From contig NZ_JAUSXK010000001.1 in assembly GCF_030815955.1 (NCBI RefSeq), forward strand, positions 3,534,001-3,598,000: DNA of 64,000 bases. The letters are read 5' to 3'. The position numbers were made by a program, and so were the translations under genes. This document shows, in pieces, positions 26,300 to 36,469 of this stretch. This stretch comes from Microbacterium murale. GTDB taxonomy: Bacteria; Actinomycetota; Actinomycetes; Actinomycetales; Microbacteriaceae. The notes below the pieces were generated by a model. The model worked only from the letters and a program-made list of their open reading frames with translations. It searched no databases and was not told the origin of the DNA. Each line of letters opens with the position of its first letter. Position 1 is the stretch's first letter.

Positions 26300-29035
26300 A
26301 TGGCCAGGAGCACCACCAAGACCTCGCGCGCGTCTGAGAAGGCTCCCGCGCGCTCGAGGGCGCAGACGGCCCCCACCAAGAAGCTGCCGGCTACGCCGAA
26401 GAAGTACATCGACGAGGTCGACAAGCCTCCCGTGGCCGTGCGCGCCTGGCTCGGCCTGGCGCACGGCGTCGGGGGGCTCTTCCGTGCCTTCGGGCCGGAG
26501 GCTCTCGAGAAAGACCAGCGTCGCGACGGGTTCCCATTGTTCCTGGTGCTGTTGGCATGCCTCGGCGCGGTCAACGAGTGGTTCTTCATCGGCAACGAGG
26601 TCGCTCAGAACATCAGCGCGTACTCGGTGGGCCTGATGATCGGCCGCACCGCGTTCCTGATGCCGGTGCTGCTGCTGATCCTCGCCGCCTGGTTGTTCCG
26701 CCATCCGTCGTCGGTGCACGACAACGGAAGGATCGGGATCGGCTTCGGTCTGTTCGTGCTCTCCATCGCCGGCATCTGCCACCTGGCCGGCGGGCAGCCG
26801 GAGCCGAAGTCCGGAATGCCCGCGCTCAGCGCCGCGGGCGGGTTGTTCGGCTGGATGCTGGGCGAGCCGTTGGCCTACCTGACGACCGTCGTCGCGTACG
26901 TCGTGCTCGGAGTGCTGGCTGCTCTCAGCATCCTGATCATCACCAAGACGCCGCCGAATCGCATCGGGGCCAGGCTGGGAGATCTGTACGCCTGGATGTT
27001 CGGCGCTGAGCGGGTCGAGAAGCCAGCCGCCGACGAGAAGAGCGCTGCTGACAAGGCAGAGGGCTCGTTCGACGAGGACGACGACCCGAACGTCCTTCCC
27101 TGGTGGCGCCGCAACAAGACCGGTCGCGAAGAGGACCCCGACGAGGGGATCGGCTCGCAGGACCTCACTGAACTGCTGTCCCCCAACGACGGACCGGTCG
27201 ACAACACCGCGTACGATCAGGCGGTCATCGTCGCAGACCCCACGGATGCTGCCACCGAGATACTCACCGACGTGCAGAACGTGATGGAGAAGCTCGGCGC
27301 GCAAGGCGGGACGGCCCTCCTCGACGATTCCGGCGACACGGGGGAGCAGCCCGAGCTTCCCGGGCTCTCCGGCTTCGGAACCGACGGCCCGGGGGATCGC
27401 GGACTGCAGGCGCCAAGCACGCCGTACTCTCTGCCCTCGCCAGGAGTGCTCAGCGCAGGGCCGCCTTCAGTGGCCCGCTCAGAGGCGAACGACAAGATCG
27501 TCGAGCAGATCACAAGCGTGCTCTCGCAGTTCAAGATCGATGCCAAGGTGACCGGATTCTCGCGCGGACCGACGGTGACGCAGTACGAGGTCGAGGTCGG
27601 ACACGGCGTCAAGGTCGAGAAGATCACTCAGTTGAGCAACAACATCGCGTACGCCGTGGCGTCGAATGACGTGCGCATCCTCTCGCCGATTCCCGGCAAG
27701 AGCGCGATCGGTATCGAGATCCCGAACACCGACCGCGAGACGGTCGCGCTCGGTGACGTCATCCGCTCAGCGGCAGCCCACAAGAGCACTCACCCGCTGA
27801 CGGTCGGCGTCGGCAAGGATGTCGGCGGCAACTTCGTCGTGGCGAACCTCGCGAAGATGCCCCATCTGCTGGTCGCCGGCTCCACCGGCTCCGGTAAGTC
27901 GAGCTTCGTGAACTCCATGATCACGAGTCTGCTGATGCGGGCGCGTCCGTCAGACGTGCGCATGGTGCTGATCGACCCGAAGCGCGTCGAACTCACGAGC
28001 TATGCCGGAGTGCCGCACCTGATCACGCCCATCATCACCAACCCGAAGAAGGCAGCGGAGGCCCTCCAGTGGGTGGTGAAGGAGATGGACATGCGGTACG
28101 ACGATCTTGCGTCGTTCGGCTTCCGTCACATCGATGACTTCAACAAGGCAGTGCGCGCCGGTGAGGTCGAGGTTCCCCTCGGCAGCGAACGTGTGCTCAA
28201 GCCGTACCCGTATCTGCTGGTCGTCGTCGACGAGCTCGCCGACCTCATGATGGTCGCACCTCGTGACGTCGAGGACTCGATCGTTCGCATCACGCAGCTC
28301 GCCCGCGCCTCCGGCATCCACCTCGTGCTGGCGACGCAGCGCCCGAGCGTCGACGTCGTCACCGGTCTGATCAAGGCCAACGTACCCTCACGCCTCGCAT
28401 TCGCGGTGACCAGTGTCACCGACAGCCGCGTGATCCTCGACAGCCCCGGTGCAGACAAGCTGATCGGCCAGGGCGATGCCCTCTTCTCACCGATGGGCTC
28501 GTCCAAGCCGTTCCGGCTGCAGGGCGCATGGGTCGAGGAGAGCGAGATCGACGCGGTCGTGAAGCACGTCACCGCGCAGGCTCGACCCGAGTACCGGTCC
28601 GATGTGCAGGAAGCGCTGGAGCCGACGAGGAAGAAGGAAGTCGACGAAGACATCGGCGACGACCTCGAAGTGCTGCTCGCAGCCGCCGAGCTCGTCGTCT
28701 CGTCCCAATTCGGATCGACCTCCATGCTGCAGCGCAAGCTGCGCGTCGGCTTCGCCAAGGCGGGACGCCTCATGGACCTGCTCGAGTCGCGTGAGATCGT
28801 CGGGCCGTCGGAGGGATCGAAGGCTCGTGATGTGCTCGTGACCGCTGAGCAGCTGCCTGACGTCATGGCGAAACTGCGTGGGGATGACCCTCCAGGCGCT
28901 GCACCGGCGCCCTCGGCACCCGCGATGCAGCCGGGTCCGGCTCACGATCCCATAGAGGACCAGTTCCGTGGACTCCCAGTGGTCGATGAGGACGAGGGCG
29001 ACGAAGACGCCTGGGGCTTGACGGGTCGCGACTGA
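26300..29035 (+). CDS. ftsK: DNA translocase FtsK/SpoIIIE
   Basis: Septal DNA pump that clears chromosomes at division, 911 aa. A basic N-terminus and four membrane helices (residues about 70-220) precede an acidic linker and the motor. The motor has Walker A GSTGSGKS near residue 530 and Walker [16 protein letters not shown]-terminal winged-helix gamma domain ([19 protein letters not shown]) reads KOPS-like sequences. Starts from its own leaderless-type promoter and ends overlapping pgsA (TGATG). Confidence 0.95.
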   Translation: MARSTTKTSRASEKAPARSRAQTAPTKKLPATPKKYIDEVDKPPVAVRAWLGLAHGVGGLFRAFGPEALEKDQRRDGFPLFLVLLACLGAVNEWFFIGNEVAQNISAYSVGLMIGRTAFLMPVLLLILAAWLFRHPSSVHDNGRIGIGFGLFVLSIAGICHLAGGQPEPKSGMPALSAAGGLFGWMLGEPLAYLTTVVAYVVLGVLAALSILIITKTPPNRIGARLGDLYAWMFGAERVEKPAADEKSAADKAEGSFDEDDDPNVLPWWRRNKTGREEDPDEGIGSQDLTELLSPNDGPVDNTAYDQAVIVADPTDAATEILTDVQNVMEKLGAQGGTALLDDSGDTGEQPELPGLSGFGTDGPGDRGLQAPSTPYSLPSPGVLSAGPPSVARSEANDKIVEQITSVLSQFKIDAKVTGFSRGPTVTQYEVEVGHGVKVEKITQLSNNIAYAVASNDVRILSPIPGKSAIGIEIPNTDRETVALGDVIRSAAAHKSTHPLTVGVGKDVGGNFVVANLAKMPHLLVAGSTGSGKSSFVNSMITSLLMRARPSDVRMVLIDPKRVELTSYAGVPHLITPIITNPKKAAEALQWVVKEMDMRYDDLASFGFRHIDDFNKAVRAGEVEVPLGSERVLKPYPYLLVVVDELADLMMVAPRDVEDSIVRITQLARASGIHLVLATQRPSVDVVTGLIKANVPSRLAFAVTSVTDSRVILDSPGADKLIGQGDALFSPMGSSKPFRLQGAWVEESEIDAVVKHVTAQARPEYRSDVQEALEPTRKKEVDEDIGDDLEVLLAAAELVVSSQFGSTSMLQRKLRVGFAKAGRLMDLLESREIVGPSEGSKARDVLVTAEQLPDVMAKLRGDDPPGAAPAPSAPAMQPGPAHDPIEDQFRGLPVVDEDEGDEDAWGLTGRD

Positions 29036-29613
29036 TGGCAATTCCTCGGCAGCTGCCGAACGCGATCACGGTCGCCAGGATCCCGCTCGCCGTCGTCTTC
29101 TTCGTCCTGTTGCTGCTGGGCGGCACATACGGATTCGATGACCTCGTGATCAGGTGGGTCGCGGGCGCCCTGTTCATCGTGGCCATCTCCACGGACTGGG
29201 TGGACGGATATCTCGCGCGCCGGTACGACATCGTCAGCGATTTCGGCAAGCTCTGGGATCCGATCGCGGACAAGCTTCTCACCGGTGCCGGTTTCATCGG
29301 ACTCGCCATCCTCGCCGAATGGCCGTGGTGGATCGTGATCGTGATCCTGATCCGCGAGTGGGGCATCACGATTCACCGCTTCATCGTCGCCAGCAGTCAC
29401 ATCGTCGCCGCCGCATGGCTCGGAAAGGTCAAGACGGCAGTGCAGGGCGTCGCGCTCGGCTGGTGCCTGCTGCCGCTGCATCAGCTGATCGGCATGGACT
29501 GGTGGGTCGGGGTCGGCATCGTCCTGATGTACGTGACGCTCGCGCTCACCGTCATCAGCGGAGTCGACTATGTGCTCTCGCAGGTGCGCGGAGCACGTGC
29601 GGACAGAGCGTGA
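29035..29613 (+). CDS. pgsA: CDP-diacylglycerol-glycerol-3-phosphate 3-phosphatidyltransferase
   Basis: 192-aa membrane enzyme making phosphatidylglycerol phosphate. The CDP-alcohol phosphotransferase motif is complete: DWVDGYLARRY, then DFGKLWDPIADK (D-x2-DG-x2-AR-x8-G-x3-D-x3-D). About five membrane helices. It overlaps ftsK by 1 nt and cinA by 4 nt (GTGA), giving a tight ftsK-pgsA-cinA unit. An alternative is another enzyme of the same family (PIP synthase), but the position before cinA favours PgsA. Confidence 0.92.
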   Translation: MAIPRQLPNAITVARIPLAVVFFVLLLLGGTYGFDDLVIRWVAGALFIVAISTDWVDGYLARRYDIVSDFGKLWDPIADKLLTGAGFIGLAILAEWPWWIVIVILIREWGITIHRFIVASSHIVAAAWLGKVKTAVQGVALGWCLLPLHQLIGMDWWVGVGIVLMYVTLALTVISGVDYVLSQVRGARADRA

Positions 29614-30092
29614 GCAGAGCAGCGGAGCTGGTGGCCGCGCTGACCCGGCGAGGATGGACTCTGGGCATTGCGGAATCGCTCACCGGTGGGGGGCTCACAT
29701 CGGAGATCGTCTCGGTGCCCGGAGCATCGGCGACGCTGCTCGGCGGAGTGGTGGCCTACGCCACCCCTGTCAAAGGCTCGATGCTCGGAGTGGATACTGC
29801 GCTCCTGAACGAGTACGGACCCGTGCACCCGATGGTCGCGGCGCAGATGGCGACAGGCGTGCGTACGGCGGTCGCGGTCGACGGGCGACCCGCCGACGTC
29901 GGTCTCTCGACCACGGGCATCGCCGGACCCGATTCCCCTGACGGTCAGGTCGTGGGAACCGTGCATATCGGGATCGCGACTCCGTCGGGAGATCGTGCGA
30001 TCGCGTTCCTGTTCGAGGGTGATCGCGCATCGATCAGAGCGCAGACCGTCGACGCGGCGATCGAGGCGCTGCTGGCGGAGATGCGGGAATAA
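29610..30092 (+). CDS. cinA: CinA family protein (C-terminal amidohydrolase domain only)
   Basis: 160 aa, equivalent to the PncC-type domain that deamidates nicotinamide mononucleotide. Conserved LGIAESLTGGGLTSEI contains the catalytic Ser/Thr region, and STTGIAGPDSPDGQVVGTVH is the second signature. The N-terminal CinA domain is absent, as in many actinobacteria. GTG start inside the pgsA stop. Genes after it (clgR-like, recA) follow the classical order. Confidence 0.9.
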   Translation: MSRAAELVAALTRRGWTLGIAESLTGGGLTSEIVSVPGASATLLGGVVAYATPVKGSMLGVDTALLNEYGPVHPMVAAQMATGVRTAVAVDGRPADVGLSTTGIAGPDSPDGQVVGTVHIGIATPSGDRAIAFLFEGDRASIRAQTVDAAIEALLAEMRE

Positions 30093-30107
30093 CCCGCGCC
30101 TCCATAT

Positions 30108-30121
30108 CGTTTACATAAACG
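30108..30121. repeat. Palindrome upstream of clgR-like gene
   Basis: CGTTTA-CA-TAAACG, perfect 6-bp arms with a 2-nt centre, AT-rich against its surroundings. A candidate operator for the clgR-like gene or the 3' end of cinA mRNA; no regulator can be assigned. Confidence 0.45.
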
Positions 30122-30191
30122 TGCCGAAGAAAGATGTGCTCACACCGAAAGCACAGCGTGAAACAGTAGTTTTTTCATCAGCAAGTCGGGT

Positions 30192-30197
30192 TAGACT
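30192..30197 (+). promoter_or_regulatory. Likely -10 hexamer of clgR-like gene
   Basis: TAGACT about 52 nt before the start codon; leader carries GAGGAGG. A weak -35 (GTTTTT, 30169-30174) lies 17 nt upstream. Confidence 0.5.
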
Positions 30198-30248
30198 GGC
30201 GATCCGTTCGGGGGCGACTCCGATGAGGGGAATGGAGAGGAGGTTCCG

Positions 30249-30557
30249 ATGATTCTTGTACGACAGGAAATCGGCGATGTGCTGAGGGACTTCCGTCTGC
30301 AGAAGGGGCGTACCCTCCGGCAGGTCGCGGGCAAAGCCTCTGTGGCGCTCGGATATCTCAGCGAAGTCGAGCGTGGACAGAAGGAAGCATCCAGCGAGAT
30401 CCTCGCGTCGGTTGCCGAAGCGCTGGACGTGCCCATCTCGATCATCATGCGCGAGGTAGGCGACCGCATCTCCGTGCTCGAGGGTATTCAAGTGTTCCCC
30501 GATGTGGTGCCTGACGATCTCGTCGCGTCGATCGAGCCCGAGCTCTCGCTGCACTGA
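30249..30557 (+). CDS. clgR: XRE-family regulator, ClgR-like
   Basis: 102-aa helix-turn-helix protein. The HTH spans about residues 14-68 (LRDFRLQKGRTLRQVAGKA and LGYLSEVERGQKEASSEIL), with the ClgR-type C-terminus after ALDVPISIIM. In actinobacteria ClgR activates clpP, lon-type and other proteolysis genes, and the gene sits between cinA and recA, as here. Strong ribosome site GAGGAGG. The function is assigned from family and position. Confidence 0.87.
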   Translation: MILVRQEIGDVLRDFRLQKGRTLRQVAGKASVALGYLSEVERGQKEASSEILASVAEALDVPISIIMREVGDRISVLEGIQVFPDVVPDDLVASIEPELSLH

Positions 30558-30581
30558 TCTGCAGCGAGGCAGACTTTATCA

Positions 30582-30806
30582 ATGCGACGAAGCGAATTCC
30601 TTCGCGCGGTCGATCTCGAGTTCGGCGCGCGTGCATCAACTCTGACGACGGATCTCGTGCTCGACGCGCTCGGTAATCGGACTGCGTCCGAGGCTCTCGA
30701 TGCTGGTGTTGCGCCACGCGACATCTGGTTGGCGCTGTGCGCTGAGACCGATGTACCCGCGGAGCGACGCTATGGCGTCGGCCGTCTGGAGCCGCGCAGG
30801 CGCTGA
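30582..30806 (+). CDS. DUF3046 protein (74 aa)
   Basis: Small protein MRRSEFLRAVDLEFGARAST, then ALDAGVAPRDIWLALCAETDVPAERR. This is the DUF3046 pattern found next to recA in actinobacteria. It is likely helical; function unknown. It lies 24 nt after the clgR-like gene. A degenerate hexamer CAGACT sits 6 nt before the ATG. Confidence 0.85.
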   Translation: MRRSEFLRAVDLEFGARASTLTTDLVLDALGNRTASEALDAGVAPRDIWLALCAETDVPAERRYGVGRLEPRRR

Positions 30807-30866
30807 CACAGCGCTTCTGTTGTCGTTCCTCTGATCGCTTTCGTCTCTCGCCCTATCGGCGTGTCG

Positions 30867-30882
30867 TCGAATATGTGTTCGA
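30867..30882. promoter_or_regulatory. LexA-binding SOS box of recA
   Basis: TCGAATATGTGTTCGA: the second half-site GTTCGA is perfect and the first (TCGAAT) has one mismatch to the actinobacterial/Gram-positive consensus TCGAAC-N4-GTTCGA. It lies 196 bp before the recA ATG, so recA has a long leader and is probably SOS-induced. Confidence 0.8.
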
Positions 30883-31077
30883 AGTGGGCGTAACGTTCTG
30901 CACAAGTGGTTTCGAGGTGATGTCATCCCCAGTTCGCGGGGCAGCCGATGCAATGTCGGAGGTCGCTCGTACGGTGAAGACAGGCCGAAAAGCCATACGC
31001 CTTGTCGGAGAGTTCGCCCCATCCGGGGCGGCCGCGACAGCCTACAGGCGGCACCACGCGAACAATAGGAGCACGTC
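30883..31077 (+). other. recA leader region
   Basis: About 195 nt between the SOS box and recA with no convincing gene. It ends in AATAGGAGCACGTC, providing the AGGAG ribosome site. No terminator or riboswitch was recognised. Confidence 0.5.
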
Positions 31078-32133
31078 ATGCCATCAGCCGCAGACCGCGA
31101 GAAGTCCCTCGAGTCGGCTCTCGCCCAGATCGATCGTCAGTTCGGAAAGGGCTCAGTCATGCGGCTGGGCAGTGATGAGCGTGCGCCGGTCGCCGTCATT
31201 CCCACCGGCTCCATCGCCCTCGATGTCGCTCTTGGCGTCGGCGGACTGCCGCGTGGACGCATCGTGGAGATCTATGGTCCGGAATCTTCGGGTAAGACGA
31301 CGCTGACGCTGCACGCGATCGCGAACGCCCAGAAAGCCGGAGGCATCGCTGCTTTCGTCGACGCCGAGCACGCGCTCGACCCCGAGTACGCCAAGAAGCT
31401 CGGTGTCGACATCGACGCACTTCTGGTCTCTCAGCCCGACACGGGTGAGCAGGCACTCGAGATCGCCGACATGCTCGTGCGCTCCGGTGCCATCGACCTC
31501 ATCGTCATCGACTCGGTCGCGGCTCTGGTGCCCCGAGCCGAGATCGAGGGCGAAATGGGAGACTCGCACGTGGGTCTGCAGGCGCGTCTCATGTCGCAGG
31601 CGCTTCGCAAGCTGACCGGTGGTCTGAACCAGACCAACACCACGATGATCTTCATCAACCAGCTGCGTGAGAAGATCGGCGTGTTCTTCGGCTCGCCGGA
31701 GACGACCGCCGGTGGAAAGGCGCTGAAGTTCTACGCCTCGGTTCGCCTCGACATCCGTCGCATCGAGACGATGAAGGACGGCACTGAGGCAGTGGGTAAC
31801 CGCACCCGGGTCAAGGTCGTGAAGAACAAGATGGCACCTCCCTTCAAGCAGGCGGAGTTCGACATCCTGTACGGAACGGGCATCTCGCGTGAGGGCAGCC
31901 TCATCGATTTCGGTGTCGAGCACGGCCTCGTGAAGAAGTCGGGCTCGTGGTACACGTACGACGGCGATCAGCTCGGGCAGGGCAAGGAGAACGCACGTTC
32001 GTTCCTCATCAAGAACGCCGACGTCGCCCTGGAGATCGAGACGAAGATCAAGCAGAAGCTCGGCATCGGTGGTGCCGTAGCCGACGCGGCTCCTGAGACT
32101 GCGGACGAACTCGCACAGCGTCGTCCGGCCTGA
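31078..32133 (+). CDS. recA: Recombinase RecA
   Basis: 351-aa ATP-dependent strand-exchange protein and LexA co-protease. Walker A is GPESSGKTT, Walker B is [12 protein letters not shown], and the L2 region is in [20 protein letters not shown]. Standard length without an intein. Preceded by a LexA box and followed by recX at a 1-nt overlap (TGATG). Confidence 0.98.
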   Translation: MPSAADREKSLESALAQIDRQFGKGSVMRLGSDERAPVAVIPTGSIALDVALGVGGLPRGRIVEIYGPESSGKTTLTLHAIANAQKAGGIAAFVDAEHALDPEYAKKLGVDIDALLVSQPDTGEQALEIADMLVRSGAIDLIVIDSVAALVPRAEIEGEMGDSHVGLQARLMSQALRKLTGGLNQTNTTMIFINQLREKIGVFFGSPETTAGGKALKFYASVRLDIRRIETMKDGTEAVGNRTRVKVVKNKMAPPFKQAEFDILYGTGISREGSLIDFGVEHGLVKKSGSWYTYDGDQLGQGKENARSFLIKNADVALEIETKIKQKLGIGGAVADAAPETADELAQRRPA

Positions 32134-32906
32134 TGACTGTCGATGACGGGGGCGGGGCCCGCCTCGCCCCCGTGATTCCCCTCTTTGGCGGCAAGGTCGC
32201 ACCGGCGTCGGAGTTGCCAACGCACTCCGAGACGGCTCCGAGACGCACCGAGGCAGCGCCTGCGACGCTCCCATCGATCGAACCGTTGGAGTCTGAGTCC
32301 GCGGAAGAGGCACCCGGCTACGAGAATGCGCCGTCTCTATTGCGCGCGATACCCTCTGGCGCGGAACAGCCGGGTGAGCAAGAAGCCGAGCGTGACGCGG
32401 AGCAGATCCGTGAGGTCGGCGAAGAATCGCTTGTCCGAAAGCTCCGGGCGCGTTCACTGTCGATCTCAGAGGCGCGGCAGGTGCTGCGCGGCCACGATCT
32501 GGAACGCTCGCAGATCGATGATGTGATCGACGACTTCTGCAGGCGTGGTTATCTCGACGATGCCATCCTCGCTGAGCAACTGGTGATCTCGGGTATCGAG
32601 CGAAAAGGGCAGGGCCGGGTGGCGCTGTCCCGCGCCTTGAGCCAGCGTGGCATTCCGCGCGATGTCATCGACGCAGCTCTCGGCGATCTGCCGGACGACG
32701 ACGCTGAACGCGCGTTGGAGTTCGCCAGAACCAAGGCGCGTTCGATGACACGGCTCGACTTCGACACCGCGCTGCGCAGGCTCATGGGTCAGCTCGCACG
32801 CCGTGGTTATGGAGGCTCAGTCGCCATGAGCGCGGCCAGAACGGCACTGACTGAGGCATCACTGGGAAAGCCGACCAGTGGGGTGCGGTTCGTCGACTCG
32901 GAGTGA
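32133..32906 (+). CDS. recX: Regulatory protein RecX with long N-terminal extension
   Basis: 257 aa. The RecX helical repeats occupy about residues 95-255 (RALSISEARQVL-like region, RRGYLDDAILAEQL, ARRGYGGSVAMSAA). They bind the RecA filament and inhibit recombination. The first roughly 90 residues are Pro/Glu/Ala-rich, low in complexity and not part of the fold. Coupled to recA by overlap, as usual. An internal start would remove the extension, but none has a clear ribosome site. Confidence 0.9.
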   Translation: MTVDDGGGARLAPVIPLFGGKVAPASELPTHSETAPRRTEAAPATLPSIEPLESESAEEAPGYENAPSLLRAIPSGAEQPGEQEAERDAEQIREVGEESLVRKLRARSLSISEARQVLRGHDLERSQIDDVIDDFCRRGYLDDAILAEQLVISGIERKGQGRVALSRALSQRGIPRDVIDAALGDLPDDDAERALEFARTKARSMTRLDFDTALRRLMGQLARRGYGGSVAMSAARTALTEASLGKPTSGVRFVDSE

Positions 32907-32938
32907 CTCGTCCGGATCGCTCGTAGAATGGGTTCACC

Positions 32939-34492
32939 ATGACTATCCTGAGCAGCGAACCGACGATCATTCAAGCCTCGTCGGCGGCCGTCGACGCCGA
33001 CGGACGTCAGCGGACATACGAGGTGCGCACCTTCGGGTGTCAGATGAACGTGCACGACTCCGAACGTCTGTCCGGATCGCTGGAGAGTGCAGGATACGTC
33101 CGCGCCGACGCCGCCGAAGAGGCTGACGTCGTCATCATCAACACGTGTGCGGTTCGTGACAACGCTGCAGGCAAGCTCTACGGCACCCTGGGACATCTCG
33201 CATCCGTCAAGCGCCGCAAAGACGGCATGCAGATCGCGGTCGGTGGGTGCCTCGCCCAGATGGACAAAGACGCGGTGCTCGACAAGGCGCCGTGGGTCGA
33301 TGTGGTGTTCGGGACCCACAACATGGGTTCGCTCCCAGGGCTTCTCGAACGTGCGCGTCACAATGGCGACGCTGAGCTCGAGATCCTCGAATCCCTTGAG
33401 GTGTTCCCCTCGACGCTGCCGACCAAGCGGGATTCCGCGCACAGCGGGTGGGTGTCGATCTCGGTCGGATGCAACAACACCTGCACGTTCTGCATCGTGC
33501 CGAGTCTGCGGGGCAAAGAGAAAGACCGCCGCCCCGGCGACATCCTGAACGAGATCCGGTTGCTCGTGGAAGACGGAGCGATCGAGGTCACACTGCTCGG
33601 TCAGAATGTGAACTCCTACGGCGTCGAGTTCGGCGACCGTCAGGCCTTCGGCAAGCTACTGCGTGCCGCGGGCGAGATCGACGGTCTCGAACGCATCCGA
33701 TTCACGAGCCCGCATCCCGCCGCCTTCACCGACGACGTCATCGACGCGATGGCAGAGACGCCGGCGGTCATGCCCCAGCTGCACATGCCGCTGCAGTCAG
33801 GCAGCGATCGCGTGCTCAAGGCGATGCGCCGTTCATACCGCAGTTCGAAGTTCCTCGGCATCCTCGACCGTGTTCGTGATCGCATGCCGTACGCGGCGAT
33901 CTCGACCGACATCATCGTCGGGTTCCCCGGCGAGACCGACGAGGACTTCGAAGACACGATGCGTGTCGTCGAGCAGGCGCGGTTCGCGAACGCATTCACG
34001 TTCCAGTACTCCATTCGTGAGGGCACCCCCGCCGCGACGATGGAAGATCAGGTTCCCAAGGAAGTGGTGCAGGAGCGCTACAACCGCTTGCTCGCTCTGC
34101 AAGAACGCATCTCACTGGAAGAGAATCAGAAGCAGGTCGGCCGCGAGGTCGATGTGCTCGTCTCGGTGGGGGAAGGCAAGAAGGACGCGGAGACGCATCG
34201 TCTCACCGGGCGTGCAGAAGACAACCGCCTCGTGCACTTCGAGGTCACAGAGGGGTCGGAGATCCCACGTCCCGGCGACGTCGTGACGGTGAAGATCACG
34301 CACGGGGCGCCATTCCATCTTCTCGCCGACGATGAGAGCGGTTCGCCGTTGCGCATCCGCCGCACCCGTGGTGGTGACGCGTGGGATCGTGCTCAGGCCG
34401 ATTCGTGCGGCGTTCCCGCGCCGAGCGGCGACGCTGCCGGCGCACCGCGCGCAGTGTCGCTCGGTCTTCCCACGCTTCGCGTCGGTGTCTAG
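32939..34492 (+). CDS. miaB: tRNA-2-methylthio-N6-dimethylallyladenosine synthase MiaB
   Basis: 517-aa radical-SAM methylthiotransferase acting on A37 of tRNAs. The N-terminal cluster cysteines are in [14 protein letters not shown] and VGGCLAQMD. The radical SAM motif is CNNTCTFC, and a C-terminal TRAM domain follows ([13 protein letters not shown]). The last 45 residues are variable. TAGAAT lies 9 nt before the ATG. miaA overlaps by 8 nt, so the two consecutive tRNA-A37 modification steps are coupled. Confidence 0.96.
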   Translation: MTILSSEPTIIQASSAAVDADGRQRTYEVRTFGCQMNVHDSERLSGSLESAGYVRADAAEEADVVIINTCAVRDNAAGKLYGTLGHLASVKRRKDGMQIAVGGCLAQMDKDAVLDKAPWVDVVFGTHNMGSLPGLLERARHNGDAELEILESLEVFPSTLPTKRDSAHSGWVSISVGCNNTCTFCIVPSLRGKEKDRRPGDILNEIRLLVEDGAIEVTLLGQNVNSYGVEFGDRQAFGKLLRAAGEIDGLERIRFTSPHPAAFTDDVIDAMAETPAVMPQLHMPLQSGSDRVLKAMRRSYRSSKFLGILDRVRDRMPYAAISTDIIVGFPGETDEDFEDTMRVVEQARFANAFTFQYSIREGTPAATMEDQVPKEVVQERYNRLLALQERISLEENQKQVGREVDVLVSVGEGKKDAETHRLTGRAEDNRLVHFEVTEGSEIPRPGDVVTVKITHGAPFHLLADDESGSPLRIRRTRGGDAWDRAQADSCGVPAPSGDAAGAPRAVSLGLPTLRVGV

Positions 34493-35396
34493 TCCAGAGC
34501 CCCGCCTCTGGGCCGTCGTCGGTGCGACGGGAACGGGCAAGAGCGATCTTGGGCTTGACCTCGCCCAAGCCTTGAGGCGCTTCGGCAACCAGGCGGAGAT
34601 CGTGAACGCCGATGCCATGCAGCTGTACCGTGGCATGGATATCGGCACGGCCAAGCTTCCGGTCGCCGAGCGACGCGGTATCCCTCACCACCTGTTCGAC
34701 GTGCGCGACGTTCGTGACGAGGCTGCGGTCGCCTGGTACCAGCCACTCGCACGGGCCGCGATATCCGACATCCATCATCGGGGCGCAGACGCGATCCTGG
34801 TCGGTGGTTCGGGGCTCTATGTCTCCAGCGTGATCTTCGACTTCCAGTTCCCTCCGCGCGACGAAGCCGTTCGGCGGCGGTTGGAAGACGAGTTGGAAGC
34901 TCGAGGCCCGGCAGTGTTGTTCACCCGCCTTCAGGAAGAGGATCCCGCCACCGCAGCGCGTATCGATCCGAAGAACGGCCGCCGCGTCGTGCGCGCTCTC
35001 GAGGTGCTGCATCAGGGGGCACAGACGCACGGCGCCGCCCTGCCTGAAAAACCGAGGTCGTGGCATCCGTTCACACGCATCCTGGGGTTGCAGGTCGAAC
35101 GCAGTGAACTCGTCGAGCGACTCGATCGCCGCGTAGAGCGCATGTGGGCGCAGGGGATTCTGGATGAGGTCCGTGCACTGCGCGATCTCGGACTTGAAGA
35201 GGGAGTGACTGCCCGGCGTGCGATCGGGTACGCGCAGGCGCTCGGGCAGCTCACGGGAACCCTCAGCGAAGCCGAGGCGATCGCCCAGACCCAAGCTCTC
35301 ACGCGACGCTATGCGCGCCGTCAGGTGTCGTGGTTCAAACGCTATCCAGAGGTCGAATGGCTCAGTCCGGAAACGGATCCTCAGACGTTGCTCTGA
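34485..35396 (+). CDS. miaA: tRNA dimethylallyltransferase MiaA
   Basis: 303 aa; adds the dimethylallyl group to A37 before MiaB. The P-loop [10 protein letters not shown] is at the N-terminus, followed by [17 protein letters not shown] and the tRNA-binding [10 protein letters not shown] and [13 protein letters not shown] 34485 ([13 protein letters not shown]) overlaps the miaB stop; no better start lies within the fold. Confidence 0.95.
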   Translation: MSSPEPRLWAVVGATGTGKSDLGLDLAQALRRFGNQAEIVNADAMQLYRGMDIGTAKLPVAERRGIPHHLFDVRDVRDEAAVAWYQPLARAAISDIHHRGADAILVGGSGLYVSSVIFDFQFPPRDEAVRRRLEDELEARGPAVLFTRLQEEDPATAARIDPKNGRRVVRALEVLHQGAQTHGAALPEKPRSWHPFTRILGLQVERSELVERLDRRVERMWAQGILDEVRALRDLGLEEGVTARRAIGYAQALGQLTGTLSEAEAIAQTQALTRRYARRQVSWFKRYPEVEWLSPETDPQTLL

Positions 35397-35428
35397 AGAA
35401 TGTCCGCAGCCCGTGGGAACATTCTGAA

Positions 35429-35953
35429 ATGGCAACGCACTACTACACGGCATCGAGTCTCGACGGGTTCATCGCGACGACAGAGCACTCGCTCGACTGG
35501 CTCCTGAAACAGGACATCGATCTCGAAGGACCGATGGCGTACCCAGGGTTCATCGAGGGGATCGGCGCCCTGGCAATGGGCGCTTCCACCTATGAATGGC
35601 TCCGGCGTAACGAAGACGAGTGGGGCTACACGAAGCCGACCTGGGTGTTCACTCACCGGGAGCTTCCGATTCCCTCCGGCGCGCATGTGACGTTGACCGC
35701 CGATCCGATTGCCGACGTGCACTCCGCCATGACCGCTGCTGCGGGCGGCGAAGACCTCTGGGTCGTGGGTGGTGGCGATCTTGCCGGGCAGTTCGCAGAG
35801 GCGGGACTCCTCGATGAGGTGTGGGTGCAGTACGCTCCGGTCACGCTCGGCGCTGGCGCGCCGTTGCTGCCACGCGGACTCGAACTCGAACTGCTCGAGG
35901 TGGCGCGAAACCGCAACTTCATGTGCGGCCGGTACCGCGTGATTCGCGAGTGA
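35429..35953 (+). CDS. Dihydrofolate reductase-like (RibD C-terminal domain) protein
   Basis: 174-aa protein of the DHFR/RibD-C superfamily. N-terminal ASSLDGFIATTEHSLDWL replaces the DHFR substrate loop; ALAMGASTYEWL and LWVVGGGDLAGQFAEAGLLDEV are the NADPH-binding signatures. It is not a true DHFR (folA is at 21659) and its substrate is unknown. ATG 35429 lies 32 nt after miaA. Confidence 0.85.
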   Translation: MATHYYTASSLDGFIATTEHSLDWLLKQDIDLEGPMAYPGFIEGIGALAMGASTYEWLRRNEDEWGYTKPTWVFTHRELPIPSGAHVTLTADPIADVHSAMTAAAGGEDLWVVGGGDLAGQFAEAGLLDEVWVQYAPVTLGAGAPLLPRGLELELLEVARNRNFMCGRYRVIRE

Positions 35954-35967
35954 CCGATCGATTTCGC

Positions 35968-35973
35968 TAGCCT
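35968..35973 (+). promoter_or_regulatory. -10 hexamer, leaderless promoter of GNAT gene
   Basis: TAGCCT, 7 nt before the ATG at 35981. Confidence 0.55.
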
Positions 35974-35980
35974 CGGACGA

Positions 35981-36439
35981 ATGAGGACGAGCGGGACGAC
36001 CTGGACGGTTCGAGCATTCGAGCGGCACGACGCGGATGCCGTCGTCTCGTTGTGGCACGAGGCCGGGCTCACTCGCCCATGGAACGATCCGCACGAGGAC
36101 ATAGAGCGCAAGCTGCGCGTGCAGCCGGAGCTCTTCCTCGTCGCCGAGATGCCTTCCGCCGACGACATGAACAGGCTCGTCGGCACGGTCATGGCAGGCT
36201 ACGACGGACATCGGGGATGGCTGTACTATCTCGCAACGTCGCCCGACCTGCGCGGCGCGGGTATCGGGCGCGCTCTTGTCAGCGAAGCGGAACGCCGTCT
36301 CACGGAGATGGGCTGCCCGAAGGTGCAATTGATGGTGAGACGCGGCAATGAAGCCGTGCTCGACTTCTACGATCAGCTCGGTTACGAGCGATTCGACGTG
36401 GCGAACACCGGTAAGCGCCTCATTTCTGACGTGCGCTAG
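35981..36439 (+). CDS. GNAT family acetyltransferase, YpeA-like
   Basis: 152 aa. Acetyl-CoA motif LATSPDLRGAGIGRALVSEAERR (RGAGIGR) and C-terminal DFYDQLGYERFDVANTGKRLI. The sequence WHEAGLTRPWNDPHEDIERKL near the N-terminus matches the YpeA-type subfamily. The substrate is unknown. Confidence 0.88.
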   Translation: MRTSGTTWTVRAFERHDADAVVSLWHEAGLTRPWNDPHEDIERKLRVQPELFLVAEMPSADDMNRLVGTVMAGYDGHRGWLYYLATSPDLRGAGIGRALVSEAERRLTEMGCPKVQLMVRRGNEAVLDFYDQLGYERFDVANTGKRLISDVR

Positions 36440-36457
36440 AAGGTCGCGGATCGTCTC

Positions 36458-36463
36458 TAGACT
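36458..36463 (+). promoter_or_regulatory. -10 hexamer, leaderless promoter of dapF
   Basis: TAGACT, 6 nt before the dapF ATG. Confidence 0.65.
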
Positions 36464-36469
36464 GTTCAC

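Noticed and set aside
30140..30166. ClgR operator in the clgR-like promoter
   Set aside because: GTGCT...AGCAC arms are imperfect and do not match the GTTCGC-type ClgR consensus.
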